Source of the DNA: an uncultured bacterium
GTDB lineage: Bacteria > Muiribacteriota > Ozemobacteria > Ozemobacterales > Ozemobacteraceae
Direction: 5' to 3'
Assembly: GCA_937949615.1 (NCBI GenBank)
Contig: CALEDQ010000027.1
Span: 1 to 64,000 of the forward strand
DNA length: 64,000 nucleotides
Positions 39,839 to 49,302 of this stretch are shown here, piece by piece; position 1 is the stretch's first letter; each line of letters starts with the position of its first letter. The position numbers and the translations under genes are program-made. The notes under the pieces were generated by a model. That model did not search any database. It was not told the origin of the DNA and saw only the letters and a program-made list of their open reading frames with translations.

Positions 39839-40965
39839 ATCCCGTCGGTTTCTTCCGGTTTTTCTTCCATGTCTTCGAGCAGGACATCGACATTCTCGAT
39901 AATCGGGCTGTCAGGAAACTTTTCCTTGATTTCCTGGTAGACTTTCATTGCTTCTTCGACGCGGTTCAGAGCTGTCAAAACTTCGCCCTGCGTGAAGAGA
40001 AAGCGGTCCTGCAGCTTGCCGCCGGCTTTGGCGACCGGGTGATTCTGCAACAGTTCGAGGGCGGCTTCCCAGCGGTCGCAGTTGATGTTACTGAGCACGT
40101 CAACGTAGAATGAGAGCGCATCGAGATTGTCGAGATTGTCAGAGATCAGCTCGATTTCGCGCTGGGCAGTCTCTGTCAGCGGGTTGTCACTGAATTCAAC
40201 GACGATGCGCTGATAAAGTTCGAGGGCGCTCTTGAAATCCTTGGTGAATTTTCTTGCTTCGGCAAGATTGAACAGCACGTCGACATAAGCTCTGGTGTCG
40301 ATTTCGCCGGTTGCCGAAGAAATCGCTTGGTTGTAATAGTCGAGAGCTTCGAGATACTGGCCGTTATGCAGAGCGTAAGCGCCCTTGTTCATCAGAATGT
40401 TGAAGTGGTCACCATCGCTGAACCCCTGTTGCACCAGAGTCAGCTGCCCTTTCTGCAATCGGTATAGTTCAAGCCGGTAAAGGTCGGGGGGGCCATAATC
40501 GTGGTAGCCGATCAGATTGCGGGCGCACAGTGCCGGGCTGCCCTCGTGGGTCGAAAAAAACAGTTCCCGGCAGATTATCGGGTTGCCATCGACATCGGGG
40601 GCCGGAAAAATGCGGCGGAAAGCATTGAGATCGGTATAGATGAAGGGCATCACGTCGATGCCGTCAGGGTGTCTGAGAATTGCGATGATCTCGGTCTGCC
40701 CGTCGCCGTCGAGGTCGCTTTTTAAAAGATCGGCAGGCAGCAGCCCTTCGAAAGAATCGATGACCTGTCTGGCGCCGCCGGCTTTCTGCAGCAGCAGCCG
40801 CGTGGTTTCAACCTCGTCGGTCAGGCCTTCTTCAAGAATCACTTCGCCAACACCTTCGAGACTGAAGCTGAAAGTTCTGCTTTCTGAGGCAACCGGCTGG
40901 CTGTTCGCCGGTATCAGCGACAGAAACAGCAGCGACAGGGCGACGCAGAACAGCTTCATTTTCAT
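39835..40965 (-). CDS. Secreted tetratricopeptide-repeat protein
   Basis: A 376-residue exported protein. It has a signal peptide at 1-22 (ends PANSQ), a beta-rich N-terminal part with a DLDGDGQTEI segment near 83 resembling an FG-GAP/EF-hand-like loop, and TPR-type helices from about 195 to 365 (ALHNGQYLEALDYYNQAI, FTKDFKSALELYQRIV, LNRVEEAMKVYQEIKEKFPDSP). TPR proteins scaffold complexes. It is coupled to both neighbours, overlapping the DHH gene by one base and the unknown membrane protein by four. The C-terminus is acidic. Confidence 0.8.
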   Translation of the reverse strand: MKMKLFCVALSLLFLSLIPANSQPVASESRTFSFSLEGVGEVILEEGLTDEVETTRLLLQKAGGARQVIDSFEGLLPADLLKSDLDGDGQTEIIAILRHPDGIDVMPFIYTDLNAFRRIFPAPDVDGNPIICRELFFSTHEGSPALCARNLIGYHDYGPPDLYRLELYRLQKGQLTLVQQGFSDGDHFNILMNKGAYALHNGQYLEALDYYNQAISSATGEIDTRAYVDVLFNLAEARKFTKDFKSALELYQRIVVEFSDNPLTETAQREIELISDNLDNLDALSFYVDVLSNINCDRWEAALELLQNHPVAKAGGKLQDRFLFTQGEVLTALNRVEEAMKVYQEIKEKFPDSPIIENVDVLLEDMEEKPEETDGI

Positions 40966-41981
40966 CAGGCGTTTGTCTCCTGGCTGGCGTAGAACCGCTC
41001 AACCTGCATTTTCATTTTCTCGATCGCCTCGGCGGCGAGTTCTTCGATAGCAATCGCCCGACTGCAGCCAGAAGCGGGAACATGCCCGCCGCCACCCATC
41101 GAGACTGCCACGTCTTTAACGTTGATGCCGCCGCGCGCTCTGAATTCGCAGAATGACATGCCGTCATCACGTTCAAAAATCACCACGCTCGCAAAAGTGT
41201 CGCCCATGCTCAACAGCAGATTGAAGACGCCACTGCCGTAGACGTTACCGAAAGCGGCACCGATTTTCTTCAGGTCTGACTGTTTGACGACCAGCGTTGC
41301 GAGACGGCGATTGCATTCGAGTCTGAAGTTGCTCAGCCCGAAGCCCTGCACCCGCAGATCGGCTTCGCTGCGCCCTGAGTTCAGAGTGTTGAGGATCGGT
41401 GACGTATCGAGGCCGGTTTTGAGCAGCCTGGCGGCCGCCAGGTGTGCGGTATGCCGCAGCCCTTCGTTCTGGAAAAAGCGTGAGTCGGTTACCAGCCCGA
41501 GCATCAGGCTGAGAGCGACATCGGCATCGATCGGCAGCCCGGCCTGTTCAAGAATGGCGGCGATGATTTCGCAGGCGGCCGAAGCACCGGTGTCGACGTA
41601 GTTCAGGTCGCCGAACATGGTGTTCGAGGCATGATGATCGATATTGATCAGGCAGGTTTTTTTCGGGTCACGGTTGAAGGTGAAGCCGGTGCGGTCAGCA
41701 TCACCGGAGTCGAGAATCATTATCAGATCATGATCTGAATTGATCTGCGGCTCGCGCAGCAGTCTGACTTCGGGCCAGACAAAGGCAAATTTTTCGGGCA
41801 CGCCATCGAGCAGGGCGGCTTCGACGTGCTTGCCTGCCTTCTGCAGCGATTTGATCAAGCCCGAAACTGAGCCGGTGGCATCGCCGTCGGGGCGCAGGTG
41901 TGCCGCGACCAGAATTTTTTCGGCGCTTCTTATTCGACCGATGATTGCATTGGCATCATTGAGCAGTTCAGCGGGTAGCAT
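40965..41981 (-). CDS. DHH-family phosphoesterase, second NrnA-like paralogue
   Basis: A 338-residue DHH/DHHA1 protein. Motif I HLRPDGDATGS is near 28-38, motif II contains LDSGDADR, motif III is NIDHHASNTMFGD and the DHHA1 loop is MGGGGHVPASGCS. All catalytic positions appear intact, so it should hydrolyse phosphodiester or phosphoester bonds in small nucleotides (nano-RNA, pAp or cyclic dinucleotide products). It shares architecture with the nrnA-position gene at 21900 but is clearly different in sequence. It overlaps the sugar-binding protein gene by 14 bases. Confidence 0.88.
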   Translation of the reverse strand: MLPAELLNDANAIIGRIRSAEKILVAAHLRPDGDATGSVSGLIKSLQKAGKHVEAALLDGVPEKFAFVWPEVRLLREPQINSDHDLIMILDSGDADRTGFTFNRDPKKTCLINIDHHASNTMFGDLNYVDTGASAACEIIAAILEQAGLPIDADVALSLMLGLVTDSRFFQNEGLRHTAHLAAARLLKTGLDTSPILNTLNSGRSEADLRVQGFGLSNFRLECNRRLATLVVKQSDLKKIGAAFGNVYGSGVFNLLLSMGDTFASVVIFERDDGMSFCEFRARGGINVKDVAVSMGGGGHVPASGCSRAIAIEELAAEAIEKMKMQVERFYASQETNA

Positions 41982-43338
41982 GTTTCAATATTGCATCGAC
42001 ATCGGCTGCCATCTGATTGCAGTAAAGTTCAGCCGGGCCCATGTCGATGGTCGCCCTTTCAAGATGATCGGCCATCAGGTCGCGGATTTCAAACCAGACA
42101 CTGAGGCGGGGTTCAAAGTGACAATAATCGAGCTGCACGAAAGGCGCCCTGAGGTTGGCATCTTCGACCAGCGCTTTTTTTACGATTTCACTCTCTACCG
42201 AAGATTTGCGCACCGGCAGATAAGTGGTTCTGACGGCCCACTCGGCACCAACGTTGGTCGAAGTGAACCATTTTACGAAGTCCCAGGCACCGGCAACCTT
42301 CTTCGGGTCGCCATTGTTGAAGATGTTGATATTGCTGCCGGAAAGAATGACGCCGTGGTTGATGACGCCGGCACTGGCCGACGCCTGGGTTGATTCGGCG
42401 GCGCTGAGAACCTGACCGGGCAGCGGGGCAATGCCGTAGTCGAAAGCCTTGATATCAGCTTCCATGAAGACTTTACTGACGATACTGCTTTCGATCATGC
42501 CAACCTTGCCGGCGATGAAGTCGTTCTGATGGTCGAAAGCCTGACCCTCGCGGGCAATACCTTCGCGCAGCATATCCTGCAGAAATTTCAGGGCTTTAAC
42601 GGCCGGTGGCTCAGCAAACCCTGATTTCATGACGCCATCTGGTCCGTCGTAGACGATGCGGCCGCCATATTGAATGATGCGGTTGAGAAACGACCAGACA
42701 TTGGCCTTGCTGCAGCCGTAACCGTAAACCGAGCGGTCGGCGCCGGGCGTTTCCTGATGATATTTCGTGATTTTGCGGCAGTATTCGACCATCTCGTCGA
42801 GGGTTTCAGGCCCGCGATTCGGGTCGAGCCCGACTTTGGCGAACATGGTCTTGTTGTAATAAAGCACCGGAACACTCTTGTTGAACGGAAACGAATAGAG
42901 TTTGCCGTCGAAAGTGTTGTTTTCGAGCAGCACCGGAATGATGTCGCCCTTGATGTCTTCTGTTTCCGAAGCGATCAGATCATCGAGACAGACGATCTTG
43001 CCGTGTTTGATGAATTTTTTCGTCAGCGTCTCGTAGTTCTGAGAAATATCTGGGGCTTCATTGGCGACAAGGGAAGCGAGCACCTTCTTGGCGAGGGTGT
43101 CGTAGCTGCCCATGTTGACGCTTTTTACGTAGTAGGTGTTCTGGCTCTTGTTGTAACGGTCGACCAGATCGTTCATGACGATACCGAGCGGCCCGCCCAT
43201 GGCGTGCCAGAAGACGACCTCAACTTTGCCGCCGCCGATGGCAGTGTCGGCCGGGCTGGCATTCTGCGCGTCGTCCTTGATGATCAGGCCGATTACGAGG
43301 ATCCAGCAGATGAATGTGGCAATAAGAAAGTTTCGCAT
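41968..43338 (-). CDS. Sugar ABC transporter substrate-binding protein (UgpB/MalE type)
   Basis: A 456-residue family 1 solute-binding protein. An uncleaved-looking or weak signal helix occupies residues 4-20, without a lipobox. The mature part has VEVVFWHAMGGPLG, an APDISQNYE segment and LYSFPFNKSVPVLYYNK, characteristic of UgpB-like glycerol-3-phosphate/sugar-binding proteins. The order binding protein, then two permeases, is inverted relative to transcription: permeases come first. GGAG precedes the start. The exact ligand is unknown. Confidence 0.88.
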   Translation of the reverse strand: MRNFLIATFICWILVIGLIIKDDAQNASPADTAIGGGKVEVVFWHAMGGPLGIVMNDLVDRYNKSQNTYYVKSVNMGSYDTLAKKVLASLVANEAPDISQNYETLTKKFIKHGKIVCLDDLIASETEDIKGDIIPVLLENNTFDGKLYSFPFNKSVPVLYYNKTMFAKVGLDPNRGPETLDEMVEYCRKITKYHQETPGADRSVYGYGCSKANVWSFLNRIIQYGGRIVYDGPDGVMKSGFAEPPAVKALKFLQDMLREGIAREGQAFDHQNDFIAGKVGMIESSIVSKVFMEADIKAFDYGIAPLPGQVLSAAESTQASASAGVINHGVILSGSNINIFNNGDPKKVAGAWDFVKWFTSTNVGAEWAVRTTYLPVRKSSVESEIVKKALVEDANLRAPFVQLDYCHFEPRLSVWFEIRDLMADHLERATIDMGPAELYCNQMAADVDAILKHATR

Positions 43339-43341
43339 CGC

Positions 43342-44307
43342 TTACTCCTTCATACCGGTCGTGGCCTGAGATTCGACGAACTGTTTCTGGGCCAGGAAAT
43401 AACCGATGACCAGCGGCAGAATGGTCATCGTCGAAGCCGCCATCAGCGGGCCCCATCTGGTGCCTGCTTCAGACGAGAAGTAGCTGAGACCGACCTGGAT
43501 AACGCGCAGGCTGGTGTCGTTGGTGACGATAAGGGGCCAGACGAAGCTGTTCCAGTTGGCAAGAAACGAGAAAATGCCGAGCGTGACCATCGAAGGAATG
43601 CTCAGAGGCAGAACCACCTTGTAATAGAACTGGAATCTGGTGCAGCCATCAATCGTGGCCGCTTCGAACAGGTCTTTGGGCAGCTGCAGAAAGAACTGAC
43701 GCAGGAAAAAGACTGAATAGGCCGAGGCGAGCCACGGAACTATGAGGGCCATGTAAGTGTTTACCCAGCCCAGTTTGGAGAGAAAGATATAGTTCGGAAT
43801 CAGCAGGGCCTGCTGCGGCAGCATCATCGTGCCCAGCATCATCATGAACAGCGTATTCTTGAACGGAAAGTTGAAGAACGCAAAGGCGTAGGCCGCCAGC
43901 GATGCAAAGAACAGCGAAACCGTGGTGACGGTAAGGGTTACGAAGATAGTGTTGAGAAAGAAACGGTAAAAGGGCTGGGCTTTGAGCGCGAAAAGATAGT
44001 TGTCGAACCAGTGAAACGGTGCCTGGATCTTCTTGTTGCGCTCGGCCTGCGGTTTAGCCTGTTCGGCTTCCCAGGCTTTCGCCTCTTCTTTTTTGCGCTC
44101 GATGCGGGCCGTCTCTTCTTCGCCATTCAAAAATGACGGTCTGGCGAGATCGGGCAGCAGCACGATGCTTTTGCTGGTAGTGAGTATTTCATCCTGGCTT
44201 TTAAAAGAAGTCGCGATCATCCAGATGAAGGGGAACAGCATGAAGATCGAGCCGATGATCAGCAGAACATGAACTGGAACGTATTCAGGGTGTTTGAATT
44301 TAAACAT
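43342..44307 (-). CDS. Sugar ABC transporter permease (UgpE/MalG type) with charged insert
   Basis: A 321-residue inner-membrane permease with six helices and the EAA loop EAATIDGCTRFQFYYKVVLPL, which docks the ATPase. Between the first helix and the second there is a long, highly charged stretch at about residues 58-95 (Glu/Lys/Arg-rich), longer than in typical MalG-type permeases. It lies outside the membrane by topology. It is translated between the partner permease and binding protein. Confidence 0.9.
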   Translation of the reverse strand: MFKFKHPEYVPVHVLLIIGSIFMLFPFIWMIATSFKSQDEILTTSKSIVLLPDLARPSFLNGEEETARIERKKEEAKAWEAEQAKPQAERNKKIQAPFHWFDNYLFALKAQPFYRFFLNTIFVTLTVTTVSLFFASLAAYAFAFFNFPFKNTLFMMMLGTMMLPQQALLIPNYIFLSKLGWVNTYMALIVPWLASAYSVFFLRQFFLQLPKDLFEAATIDGCTRFQFYYKVVLPLSIPSMVTLGIFSFLANWNSFVWPLIVTNDTSLRVIQVGLSYFSSEAGTRWGPLMAASTMTILPLVIGYFLAQKQFVESQATTGMKE

Positions 44308-44324
44308 GATTCAGCTTTTCCTCG

Positions 44325-45203
44325 TCATGAATAATGCACTTTCTTTTCAAGATACAGCTTGTTGAAAAGAGTGCAGGCAAAGATGATCATGAACAGAACG
44401 AAGGCGGCCGCCAGGGCGTAGCCGAATTCGAACTGTTCGAAAGCTTTGCGGTAGAGGTAATAGACAACGACCATGGTGCTCTTGAGCGGGCCACCACGAG
44501 GTGTCATCATGTAGACCTGGCTGAAAACCTGAAACGAACCGATCGTCGAAATGGTGAAAATGAAGAACGTCGTGGGCGAAAGCAGCGGCCAGGTGATGTG
44601 GCGGAACTGCTGCCAGCGGCTGGCGCCATCGATGCGCGCCGCTTCGTAAAGATGTCTGGGGATGTTCTGCAGGCCGGCGAGAAAGATAATGACGTTATGG
44701 CCGAGACCTTTCCAGACGCTCATAAAAATGATCGCCGGCATCGCCCAGGTTGGGTCCTGGAGCCAGGCGCGCGGGTCGATGCTGAAGATGGCGAGAATTT
44801 TGTTCAACAGGCCGAAGTCGGGGTGGTAGATGAAGTTCCAGACGATGGCCACGGCGTTGATCGAGGTAATTACCGGAATGAAGTAGATGGTGCGGTAAAG
44901 ACCGATTGCCGAGATCGGATTATTGAGCAGCATGGCGATTATCAGCGAAAAAAAGATCGAGAGAGGCACGCTGACTGCAGCATAGTAAACTGTATTCCAG
45001 AGGGATTTGTAGAACATCGGGTCATCGAACAGACGTGAGTAGTTTCCGACACCGACATATTCGGGCTGACCAATCAAATCCCATTCGTAAAAGCTGACTG
45101 CCAGCGAATAAAAAATGGGAAGCACATGAAAGGCTACCAGAATGACCACGGTGGGCATCAGGTAAAGATATGCTCCCCAGTCCTTTTTTCGTTTATTTGC
45201 CAT
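44325..45203 (-). CDS. Sugar ABC transporter permease (UgpA/MalF type)
   Basis: A 292-residue permease with six helices and the EAA loop YEAARIDGASRWQQFRHITWPLL. It pairs with the next gene to form the channel. No ATP-binding subunit gene is present in the window, so a shared MsmX/UgpC-type ATPase elsewhere is likely (inference from how such importers usually work). First gene of the importer run, with AGGA before the ATG; a terminator-like hairpin separates it from the upstream gene. Confidence 0.9.
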   Translation of the reverse strand: MANKRKKDWGAYLYLMPTVVILVAFHVLPIFYSLAVSFYEWDLIGQPEYVGVGNYSRLFDDPMFYKSLWNTVYYAAVSVPLSIFFSLIIAMLLNNPISAIGLYRTIYFIPVITSINAVAIVWNFIYHPDFGLLNKILAIFSIDPRAWLQDPTWAMPAIIFMSVWKGLGHNVIIFLAGLQNIPRHLYEAARIDGASRWQQFRHITWPLLSPTTFFIFTISTIGSFQVFSQVYMMTPRGGPLKSTMVVVYYLYRKAFEQFEFGYALAAAFVLFMIIFACTLFNKLYLEKKVHYS

Positions 45204-45236
45204 TGCTATGTCCTGACTAAGAAATTTTGAAAGTGC

Positions 45237-45273
45237 AAAGCGGGCGCAGACATAATGCCGCGCCCGCTTTTTT
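45237..45273. terminator. Intrinsic terminator-like hairpin
   Basis: AAAGCGGGCGC (45237-45247), a 12-base loop, GCGCCCGCTTT (45260-45270), with T run to 45273 on the plus strand. It lies just after the stop of the secreted two-domain protein. The T run is better on the plus strand, but the 11-base stem could stop minus-strand transcription too. Confidence 0.65.
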
Positions 45274-45275
45274 GA

Positions 45276-46904
45276 TTATCTGCGTGATCTGGTGGCCGGC
45301 TTTTTGCCTGCCAGCATCTTCATGAGATTGTCGTAGATTGCGGGAGTTTCGTGAGTGAACGGGGGCGGGCCGGGCTGTGCCATGTTGATGTCACTGTCTG
45401 GATACTGATAGTCAGTGAAGTTACAGCAGCCAATCAGAACGAGAGTGCCGTTGACGATCTTTTCAATGCCCATCAGAGGAATCGGAACATTGCGTGGATA
45501 CATTACGGCAGGACTTCTCGGGTCGCCATCCTTATTGAAGGTGTCGTTGTCGCCGCTGACGAGAATGTCGACGCCGGCTTCTTCAGTCAGAGGTTTGTTG
45601 TTTCTGTCGATCAGTGAGCAGCTGCCCCAGGTGATTACGGTTTTGACGCCTTCAGTAACCGGGTGACCCTTCTTGAGAACGTGTGCGAGAACGCCCCAGG
45701 GTTTGTTGGTCTTGTTGGTCGGGTCATGTACCTGGTCATCATTGAAGCGCATTACGGCGCCAAGCTTGCCAAGCATGTAATTCATCGTGGCAGTGCCTCT
45801 GAGTTTCGATGAATCCCAGGAGCCGCCCATCACCAGATTGCCGCCGGCCATAAACCATTCAGCAATCGCGGTTGCTTCGGTTTCGATATATTTGAGACTC
45901 GGGTCGGGAATCATGACGATGCCGAAATTCTTCAGCATTTCGGGTCTGATCAGGTTGAGAGTGTAATAAACCTTCAGGCCGTTCTTGACCATGTGGCGCT
46001 CGAAGGTTTCCATTTTGTCGGAAGAGGCGTTGCCGTGGGCGGCGTCAACCAGAATGTTGATCGCTTTTTCTTCGGCTTTGGCTTCGTTGTAAAAGGAAAC
46101 CTTGCGCGACGGAATGCGTTTATCGGGGGTTTTGCCGGTGACCCAGGCCATTGCGTTGTAAGCGATCTGCGGGTGCGAGAACATGAATGAATCGTAGCTG
46201 TCGTGCAGCTTGTTCTTGCCGCCGCTGCCGGTGCCGTCATCGAACGGTGAGCTGTCGCCGATGGCAAAAACGCGCCCGGCGCCGAATTCAGAGGCAACCA
46301 TATACGGAGCTTTTGAAATGCGGCTGTCGATCAGACCAACGGCTTTGGCGCCGTCAGCTTCGATGATGTCGAAGGTCGAGCCGGCCCAGATGCCTACCGA
46401 TTTGAAGCCGAACATTGCGGGGTGATCCTGATTGATTGGCCCGGCAACCGGTGCTTCATAAACCATGTCGCCCTTGAATTTGAAGCCGAATTTCGGGCAG
46501 AATTCATTGAGGGCGCGCACGGCATCCCAGCCGTCGCCGTCGCGGTCAGCATTGCCATGGTCGCCGACGATGAACAGGCCACCGCCGTTTTTGACGAAGT
46601 CGACGATCAGATCGCATTCGGCTTTGGAGTAAGGATTATTGGGTTCAGCCAGAATAAGAGCTTCGTAGCCCTTGAGAAGCTCGGCGGTAAAAGCGCGGCC
46701 ACTGGTAACCTTGCTGAGGCTTTCGACCTTGAAGTCGTTGGCCTTGAGCATGTCGACCATTTCAGAGTAAGCGCCCGCTGGAACCCAGTCGGCGTTGCCG
46801 GCAGTCTGGCCGTGTGTGTCGTCATAGAGAACATTGGCAGCCTGCGCGCCGGCACAGAAAGCGACCAGCAGCATGACTGACAGCAGAAGATTAAATTTCT
46901 TCAT
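45276..46904 (-). CDS. Secreted protein with two tandem Rossmann-like (DUF4350/GATase-like) domains
   Basis: A 542-residue exported protein. The signal peptide ends at AGAQA (residues 1-22). Two related halves follow: one from about 23 (NVLYDDTHGQT) with YEALILAEPN and GGGLFIVGDHGN, the other from about 285 (INILVDAAHGN) with a FGIVMIPDPS segment and GGNLVMGGSWD. This pattern resembles DUF4350/IFT52-like or glutamine-amidotransferase-like folds used in ABC/gliding auxiliary proteins. No catalytic residue can be assigned. The start at 46904 has GGAGG seven bases upstream; an in-frame start at 46964 falls inside the promoter. It may be linked to the importer downstream, though a hairpin separates them. 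Confidence 0.75.
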   Translation of the reverse strand: MKKFNLLLSVMLLVAFCAGAQAANVLYDDTHGQTAGNADWVPAGAYSEMVDMLKANDFKVESLSKVTSGRAFTAELLKGYEALILAEPNNPYSKAECDLIVDFVKNGGGLFIVGDHGNADRDGDGWDAVRALNEFCPKFGFKFKGDMVYEAPVAGPINQDHPAMFGFKSVGIWAGSTFDIIEADGAKAVGLIDSRISKAPYMVASEFGAGRVFAIGDSSPFDDGTGSGGKNKLHDSYDSFMFSHPQIAYNAMAWVTGKTPDKRIPSRKVSFYNEAKAEEKAINILVDAAHGNASSDKMETFERHMVKNGLKVYYTLNLIRPEMLKNFGIVMIPDPSLKYIETEATAIAEWFMAGGNLVMGGSWDSSKLRGTATMNYMLGKLGAVMRFNDDQVHDPTNKTNKPWGVLAHVLKKGHPVTEGVKTVITWGSCSLIDRNNKPLTEEAGVDILVSGDNDTFNKDGDPRSPAVMYPRNVPIPLMGIEKIVNGTLVLIGCCNFTDYQYPDSDINMAQPGPPPFTHETPAIYDNLMKMLAGKKPATRSRR

Positions 46905-46935
46905 TCCTTGCCTCCATAGTGTTTGGGGTCTTGCC

Positions 46936-46964
46936 AGTATATGCAAAAACTCAAAAAGAGGCAA
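46936..46964 (-). promoter_or_regulatory. Promoter of the secreted two-domain protein
   Basis: Minus strand: TTGCCT (46964-46959), 17-base spacer, TATACT (46941-46936). GGAGG and the ATG at 46904 follow about 32 bases later. Confidence 0.65.
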
Positions 46965-46971
46965 GTTTTAT

Positions 46972-47022
46972 CACCGGTTCGTTTGCTGGCGGTACCCTGA
47001 TGTTTTACCGCCGCAACCGGTG
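46972..47022 (-). terminator. Long hairpin after the spermidine-synthase-like gene
   Basis: Outer stem CACCGGTT/AACCGGTG and inner stem GGCGGTA/TACCGCC. On the minus strand ATAAAA follows rather than a T run, so it may be a processing barrier or weak terminator. It ends the 58634-47030 operon. Confidence 0.45.
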
Positions 47023-47029
47023 AAGTTCA

Positions 47030-49270
47030 TTACCATTTATAAGCCTGAAAAAGACTGGCATGGTCATCGGTCCAGAGACCGATACCGGTCTTTTCCGGCA
47101 GATTCTGCCATTGCCAGAAAACCTGCAGCAGTCTGAGCGCTGACCTGTCACTGCTGGCGGCAACCCACTGGGATTTACTGATCATTGTCAGATCGTAATC
47201 ATCATAGCGCAGCGAGTAATTTCCTGGGTTGTCATTGCCGATCAGAACCTGCAGACCGATTTCACCACAGATTCGTCTGATGACCGGCGGCAGATCGAAG
47301 TAAACATTTGAGGTGTGCAGGGCGAGCACGCCGTTTTCCTTGAGCTTTGCCCGGTAGAGTCTGAAGGCTTCGACGGTCATCAGATGTGTCGGAATCGCGT
47401 CTGACGAATAAGCGTCGATGACCAGAAGATCGTAACTCCTGTCAGGAATCGTCTGCAGGTTGATCCGGGCATCACCGACAATGATTCTGCTGGTGGCCGC
47501 ACAGTTTTTCAGATAGGTGAAGTAATCAGGGTTTTTGGCAATACTGACGACTTCGGGGTCTATTTCGTAAAAGTCAAAATGCTGCCACGGCCGGCCATAC
47601 CAGGCAAGCGTGCCGCAGCCAAGACCGACGACCCCGATATTTTTGAAGGCGCGGTTGATGCGGCCGGCGCGAAAAATGGCCCCGATCGGACTTTCGCGCG
47701 AGTAGTAGGCCAGCGGAAAGGGCGGCCGGATATCGACCTTTCTCTCGACACCATGCATGGTCGTGCCGTGGCTGAGACTGTAAAAAACGTCGACGGGCCC
47801 CTTCTCTCTGCCAAATTTCGCGGCATTGTCCGAAACAACGCGGTTTACTTTCAGGATTCCGAAAAAACTCCGCGTGGTCAGCAGGTTATGGTGGGTAGAA
47901 GACCCGGCCAGTTGCCCGAAAAGGTAGATGCCTGCCAGAAGTGCCAGTTTTATCGGCCTGAAGCTGAAAAAAAGCGACAGGGAAAGCATGACGAAGGCAA
48001 AAAGCTGAACTGCCCCGAGGGGAAAAATCTGGCTCTCGATTTTATCTATTCTTTCGGCAAGTACGACAATCATCAGTGTGTAAGCGGCGAAGAGCAGAAA
48101 TTTTTCACCGCTGCGAAAGGCGGTTTTACGGCTGCCCAGCGATAAATACGCGATTGTCAGGCCTGCGAGCAGCATGGTTATAAGATATTCGGCCTGAGAA
48201 ACGAACGCAACCGGCGCGATGAGGCCGTTGAATATGCCACCGGCAATGCCACCCGCTGACATCCAGACATAATAGGAATTGAGCTGCTCGGTTGCCGGCC
48301 GCCGGCGCGCCAGCATCGCATGAAAATACATGCAGACAAGAAACAGCACCAGAAGATGCAGGGGTATGACCAGCCAGAACGGGTCAGAGATGCGAAAATG
48401 GTAAAAAATTATGCTGAAAACAACCCCGTGCAGCAGTCGTCTTTCCCATTCAATTTCCCGCCATACCGGGTTTTTGGCGAATACAAGAATGAAGGAGATC
48501 AGGTAAATAGACAGCGGGAAAATCCAGAGCAGCGGGCCGGAAGCAATGTCGGTTGCAATATGAGTGGTGACCGCCAGCATCGCACTGCATGGAACGAAGC
48601 CAAGAAAAGCCCAGACAAGAGCGCTTCGCAGCGGCGGTCGGCTGGCACCGGCACTTTTTTCCTGGATCTCTGCCACTTTATCGCTTTTAATCCGACTGAT
48701 GCAGAGAAGCACCAGAAAAATCTGCAACAGATACAGGCCTGACCAGAAGGCTTTCTGTTGCGATACACGCAGAACCGGTTCAAAGAGAAACGGGTAGGCC
48801 AGAAGAGCCAGAAGACTGCCGGCGTTGCTGGCAGAATAAAGAAAATAGGGGTCAGTGGCGTCGTTCTGCCCTGAATATGAATAATAACGCTGCAGCAGCG
48901 GAGCATTGGCGGCGATGAGAAAAAACAGATAGCCGATCGAGACGGTCAGGCGGCTGAAAAGCCAGAGAGTCGGCTGATGCACGGCATTTTGAATATCAGA
49001 AAGGTCGATGTCGAGAGGCAGAAGAAAAATTCCGCCCAGCAGCAGAAGCAGGTGCAGCTTCGACTGGCGTCTGAAACCAAGCAGCCCGATTGACTTTTCC
49101 GCATATAGATAACCGGCCAGTAACGCTGCCTGAAAAAAGAGCATGCAGGTGGTCCAGACTGCCGGCACGCCGCCAAAACCAGGCAGCAGAATCTTGCCGA
49201 CCATCGGTTGAATCAGGAAAAGCAGAAAGGAGCCAACGAAAATTCCCAGCGAAAAAATGAACCTTGTCAT
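47030..49270 (-). CDS. Fused MFS-like membrane/spermidine-synthase-like protein
   Basis: A 746-residue fusion. Residues 1-430 hold about a dozen hydrophobic helices in the style of fused MFS/spermidine synthases (IFVGSFLLFLIQPMVGKILLP opening pattern). Residues about 490-746 form a SpeE-like methyltransferase-fold domain with VVGLGCGTLAWYG, an acidic FYEIDPEVV, IVGDARINLQ and LLVIDAYSSDAIPTHL. Similar proteins are widespread, but their substrate is not established; polyamine synthesis is only one possibility. Last gene of the cyclase/pilin operon, 32 bases after the propeller protein. AAGGA and a close GGAG precede the ATG. Confidence 0.85.
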   Translation of the reverse strand: MTRFIFSLGIFVGSFLLFLIQPMVGKILLPGFGGVPAVWTTCMLFFQAALLAGYLYAEKSIGLLGFRRQSKLHLLLLLGGIFLLPLDIDLSDIQNAVHQPTLWLFSRLTVSIGYLFFLIAANAPLLQRYYSYSGQNDATDPYFLYSASNAGSLLALLAYPFLFEPVLRVSQQKAFWSGLYLLQIFLVLLCISRIKSDKVAEIQEKSAGASRPPLRSALVWAFLGFVPCSAMLAVTTHIATDIASGPLLWIFPLSIYLISFILVFAKNPVWREIEWERRLLHGVVFSIIFYHFRISDPFWLVIPLHLLVLFLVCMYFHAMLARRRPATEQLNSYYVWMSAGGIAGGIFNGLIAPVAFVSQAEYLITMLLAGLTIAYLSLGSRKTAFRSGEKFLLFAAYTLMIVVLAERIDKIESQIFPLGAVQLFAFVMLSLSLFFSFRPIKLALLAGIYLFGQLAGSSTHHNLLTTRSFFGILKVNRVVSDNAAKFGREKGPVDVFYSLSHGTTMHGVERKVDIRPPFPLAYYSRESPIGAIFRAGRINRAFKNIGVVGLGCGTLAWYGRPWQHFDFYEIDPEVVSIAKNPDYFTYLKNCAATSRIIVGDARINLQTIPDRSYDLLVIDAYSSDAIPTHLMTVEAFRLYRAKLKENGVLALHTSNVYFDLPPVIRRICGEIGLQVLIGNDNPGNYSLRYDDYDLTMISKSQWVAASSDRSALRLLQVFWQWQNLPEKTGIGLWTDDHASLFQAYKW

Positions 49271-49302
49271 ACTCCGTCAGATCCTTTCAGAATCGCCCAG
49301 GG

